Assembly (NCBI GenBank): GCA_027031145.1
Contig: JALVEG010000570.1
Span: 1 to 6,390 of the forward strand
Source: Saprospiraceae bacterium
GTDB lineage: Bacteria > Bacteroidota > Bacteroidia > Chitinophagales > Saprospiraceae
Direction of reading: 5' to 3'
DNA: 6,390 nucleotides
In this document: positions 4,184 through 6,390 of the stretch, piece by piece
Layout: every line of letters starts with the position of its first letter
How positions within the stretch are numbered: position 1 is the stretch's first letter
Notes under the pieces: generated by a model
Seen by the model: the letters and a program-made list of their open reading frames with translations, nothing else
The model's database searches: none
What the model was told of the DNA's origin: nothing
Program-made: the position numbers and the translations under genes

Positions 4184-5485
4184 ATGCTTAAACCAAATAC
4201 TATTCCCGATAAGGAACCAAAAATAAGAGTTGGAATTATACTGCCTGAAGACAAGCAAAGATCTGTTGTGTTGGATTTGTCCAATTCTGCTGATTGTGTT
4301 GTAAAAGCAAATGATGAAAATATAGAGATTACAGGGGATGAAATTCAAATAGAGGTTAAAGGAGATAACATTTCATTGGGTAAAAATAAGTATAAAAACA
4401 TTTCGATTGAACAGAAAGAAGGTGATTATATAACGGTGAAAGAAGTGATAGCCGGCAGAGGATTTCATTGGGCAAAATATATAGAAGTAAAATTGACAGG
4501 AGTGCTTGAGATTAAAAGTTTGGATGGCGAATTAATACTGATAAATCAATTGCCTTTGGAAGACTATCTTGCTTGTGTCGCTACATCGGAAATGAGTTCG
4601 GAGTGTCCTGACAGTTATATTGAAGCACAAACTATAGTAGCAAGGTCATGGATGCTTGCCAATGTAGAACAAAAGCATGTACATCTTGGATTTGATGTTT
4701 GCAATGACGATTGTTGTCAGCGATTTCAGGGAATAAATAATCTTACGGATTTTGCCCAACGGGCAGCAAAAAATACAAGAGGACAGGTATTGATGTTTGA
4801 TGATATGATAGTGGATGCCAGATATTCAAAGTCTTGTGGCGGGATAATGGAAAAATTTGAAAACCTGTGGGAAAATGATCCTAAACCGTATATGCAGAAT
4901 AAATCCGATGCTCCGGTTGAATTTAATGTTGATCTTACCAAAGAACAGGAATTGAAACAATGGGTAAGAGAAATGCCGGAATCGTTTTGCAGTCCTCATT
5001 ATATCAAAGAGGAAGATTTGCATAAATACCTTGGCAATGTGGATGAAGAAGGCCATTATTTCAGGTGGACAGTGGAAACCACGCAAAAAGAACTTGTAAA
5101 AAATATCAAAGAAAAACTGGATATAGATATTGTTGCAGTTCAAAATCTGATTCCTGTGAAAAGAGCCGGTAGCGGAAGGCTTTTGGAATTGAAGATCGAA
5201 TATCTGGACAGTGATTCTACGCCCAAATCCATGATTATTTACAAAGATTATGAAGTGAGGAGAGTACTGCACAAGATGTTTTTGTACAGTTCGGCTATTG
5301 ATATTGAGCAGCGATACGATGAGGATGAAGAGGTTCCTTCAAAATTTATTTTCAAAGGAGCAGGTTGGGGACATGGTGCCGGATTGTGCCAGATCGGAGG
5401 TATCGGAATGTCGCTTGCAGGGTATTCTTCTGAAGAGATAGTAAAGCATTATTATCCGGGAAGTGAGTTGGAGAGGATATATTAG
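4184..5485 (+). CDS. SpoIID/LytB-domain protein without signal peptide
   Basis: SpoIID proteins are lytic transglycosylases that cleave peptidoglycan glycan strands lacking stem peptides; LytB relatives enhance amidases. Residues 122-137 (QLPLEDYLACVATSEM) hold the family core, with E136 at the position of the catalytic glutamate. A-Q-T-I-V-A-R-S-W (148-156) follows. H167 with C173, C177 and C178 in C-N-D-D-C-C-Q-R-F-Q-G lies where SpoIID binds zinc. Y-S-K-S-C-G-G is at 214-220, and the C-terminal GAGWGHGAGLCQIGG-like block (392-406) leads to H-Y-Y-P-G (422-426). The start is fixed by an in-frame TGA at 4163-4165 with no start codon between, so an N-terminal signal cannot be hidden upstream. 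The first 25 residues are polar (MLKPNTIPDKEPKIRVGI), with no hydrophobic core. About 130 residues (235-365) between the catalytic and C-terminal blocks form an insert not usual in short SpoIID proteins. Family call firm; location and substrate open. Confidence 0.93.
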   Translation: MLKPNTIPDKEPKIRVGIILPEDKQRSVVLDLSNSADCVVKANDENIEITGDEIQIEVKGDNISLGKNKYKNISIEQKEGDYITVKEVIAGRGFHWAKYIEVKLTGVLEIKSLDGELILINQLPLEDYLACVATSEMSSECPDSYIEAQTIVARSWMLANVEQKHVHLGFDVCNDDCCQRFQGINNLTDFAQRAAKNTRGQVLMFDDMIVDARYSKSCGGIMEKFENLWENDPKPYMQNKSDAPVEFNVDLTKEQELKQWVREMPESFCSPHYIKEEDLHKYLGNVDEEGHYFRWTVETTQKELVKNIKEKLDIDIVAVQNLIPVKRAGSGRLLELKIEYLDSDSTPKSMIIYKDYEVRRVLHKMFLYSSAIDIEQRYDEDEEVPSKFIFKGAGWGHGAGLCQIGGIGMSLAGYSSEEIVKHYYPGSELERIY

Positions 5486-5763
5486 TGGGGGATGAGGTTA
5501 GGAACGGAGAGGGAGTACTTACCGGGTTTCAGACGAGAATAATCTAAAAGTTACCAAACTCCGTCAGCTAAAGACTGTGTAAAAATTGACAAACCATAAA
5601 AGCCCCGAACTAAGTCAAATATTGGGCAAAAGTTTCGTTAGGGCGATATTTTATTCTTCCCTTTTTGGTCTCTTGCCAGGTCAGACTATAGAATATAAAA
5701 TCCCTTATAAATTTTCATATCAATTTTCAATGTTTTCCAATTCTATAATATCATAGACTAATT
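5486..5763. other. Gene-free stretch between SpoIID and the lipoprotein
   Basis: No gene was found. 5524-5534 (gggtttcagac) repeats the first 11 bases of the tail repeat at 1295, perhaps a remnant of it. On the minus strand, 5714-5610 is open for 34 residues without a start codon (peptide includes SLTWQETKKGRIKYR) and could be the end of a broken gene, but this is weak. No clear terminator for the SpoIID gene was seen. Confidence 0.4.
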
Positions 5764-5796
5764 TTTGTAACATTAAAAAAAATTATCCTATATTTG
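5764..5796 (+). promoter_or_regulatory. Bacteroidetes-type promoter for the EGF-like lipoprotein gene
   Basis: TTTG at 5764-5767 and TATATTTG at 5789-5796 are separated by 21 bases, matching the known Bacteroidetes primary-sigma consensus TTTG-N(17-23)-TAnnTTTG at every fixed position. The -7 box ends 18 bases before the ATG at 5815, so the leader would be only about 10-15 bases. No Shine-Dalgarno sequence follows, as is usual in the phylum. This is the only clear promoter in the window. Confidence 0.75.
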
Positions 5797-5814
5797 TTCA
5801 ATAAATTTTAACTA

Positions 5815-6351
5815 ATGAAAAAAATATTATCCTTCTCAATTCTTTTTTTATTTATTTTCCTCAATAATGCCTGTACTGATAAATGCAAAGATGTAAATTG
5901 TAATAACGGTATTTGTATTGAAGGAAATTGCTCATGTGATTTCGGATGGACAGGAGATGCTTGTGACACAAAGATCTCTTCAAAGTTTTTTGGGAAATGG
6001 ACAGGTATATTGGATTGTGTAAATGATACAGTAACTTTTAAGATTGAAGATGTTCCGGATAACTTGCAAAAGTTTAAAATGCATTCAATTGGTTTGGATT
6101 TTAATTTAGGAGCGTTACCTTTAAATTTTGATTCTTATATCCTGTCTGCCAATATTGATTCTTCATTCACAAATTTTGTGATTGATACTTTACCAATAAC
6201 ACTAACTATTCCTCAATTAGGTCAGGACATAAGCGTTGATATAACGGGGGATGGTATGTTTTTGCAGGATAGTACTATTGATTTGAATCTAAAATTTAAA
6301 CCAATGGATCCTTTACCTGTAATTAATTGTTCAGGAAACTTTAAAAAATAA
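5815..6351 (+). CDS. Small EGF-like lipoprotein with a C-terminal beta-rich domain
   Basis: An exported lipoprotein of unknown function, probably anchored in the outer membrane. Residues 1-19 are a signal peptide (two lysines, then a Phe/Leu/Ile-rich core) ending in N-N-A before C20, the predicted lipidated cysteine; N at -3 is not canonical, but Bacteroidota lipoboxes are relaxed. Residues 24-50 are an EGF-like module with six cysteines (24, 29, 34, 39, 41, 50) and the hallmark CxC-x8-C containing F-G-W-T-G. From about residue 55, an F-F-G-K-W-T-G start and alternating hydrophobic/polar strands suggest a lipocalin-like or other beta-sandwich fold; C67 and C173 could form a disulfide. An in-frame TAA at 5809-5811 fixes the start. 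It has its own promoter and is more AT-rich than the upstream genes, so it is likely unrelated to the glycan genes. Confidence 0.86.
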   Translation: MKKILSFSILFLFIFLNNACTDKCKDVNCNNGICIEGNCSCDFGWTGDACDTKISSKFFGKWTGILDCVNDTVTFKIEDVPDNLQKFKMHSIGLDFNLGALPLNFDSYILSANIDSSFTNFVIDTLPITLTIPQLGQDISVDITGDGMFLQDSTIDLNLKFKPMDPLPVINCSGNFKK

Positions 6352-6374
6352 GTGTTTGTATGAAAACAGACACT
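6351..6374 (+). terminator. Possible hairpin terminator after the lipoprotein gene
   Basis: agtgtttgt (6351-6359) pairs with acagacact (6366-6374), nine pairs including one U-G, with a 6-base loop. It starts in the last base of the stop codon. Only attta follows, so the U-run is poor, which lowers confidence. Its position directly at the gene end favours a terminator over a random palindrome. Confidence 0.45.
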
Positions 6375-6390
6375 ATTTATGGATATCATC

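Noticed and set aside
4826..5272. 148-codon minus-strand ORF inside the SpoIID gene
   Set aside because: Antisense shadow of a gene with conserved family motifs on the + strand.

Overview
The window looks like chromosomal DNA of a member of the Bacteroidota, probably an uncultured or poorly annotated one. The evidence is AT-rich coding DNA, no Shine-Dalgarno sequences at the gene starts, a promoter matching the Bacteroidetes pattern TTTG-N21-TAnnTTTG, a lipoprotein with an EGF-like domain, and long spacers full of small palindromic repeats. The genus cannot be named from the sequence alone.

Layout. All four convincing genes are on the + strand. (1) 1-654 is the middle and C-terminal part of a family 2 glycosyltransferase whose start lies outside the window. 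(2) 655-2201 is a 1.5 kb spacer made of repeats: heptamer tandems, two copies of a 94-bp repeat (A), two copies of an element with inverted ends (B) plus a shared tail, and a small MITE-like element nested inside the second B/tail copy. (3) 2202-3392 is a sugar kinase-like protein of the ASKHA/ROK type. (4) 3393-4183 is a second repeat-rich spacer with a decamer tandem array and at least six hairpins or palindromes. (5) 4184-5485 is a SpoIID/LytB-domain protein with the family's catalytic glutamate but no signal peptide. (6) 5486-5814 is a gene-free stretch ending in a promoter. (7) 5815-6351 is a small EGF-like lipoprotein, followed by a possible hairpin terminator.

How the genes may work together. 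A glycosyltransferase, a sugar kinase-like ATPase and a SpoIID-type glycan-cleaving protein in a row suggest cell-envelope glycan or amino-sugar metabolism. This is inference from family membership and order. The spacers are too long and too structured for a simple tight operon, and no promoter was found for the kinase or SpoIID genes. The lipoprotein has its own promoter and is probably a separate unit.

The most unusual content is the repeat architecture. It contains a nested insertion whose empty site is preserved in the sister copy, inverted-end elements whose 'long' and 'short' ends are swapped between copies, a hairpin repeat that is single in one spacer and tandemly doubled in the other, and a decamer array that begins inside the last codons of the kinase gene. 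No transposase, RNA gene or CRISPR array was seen.
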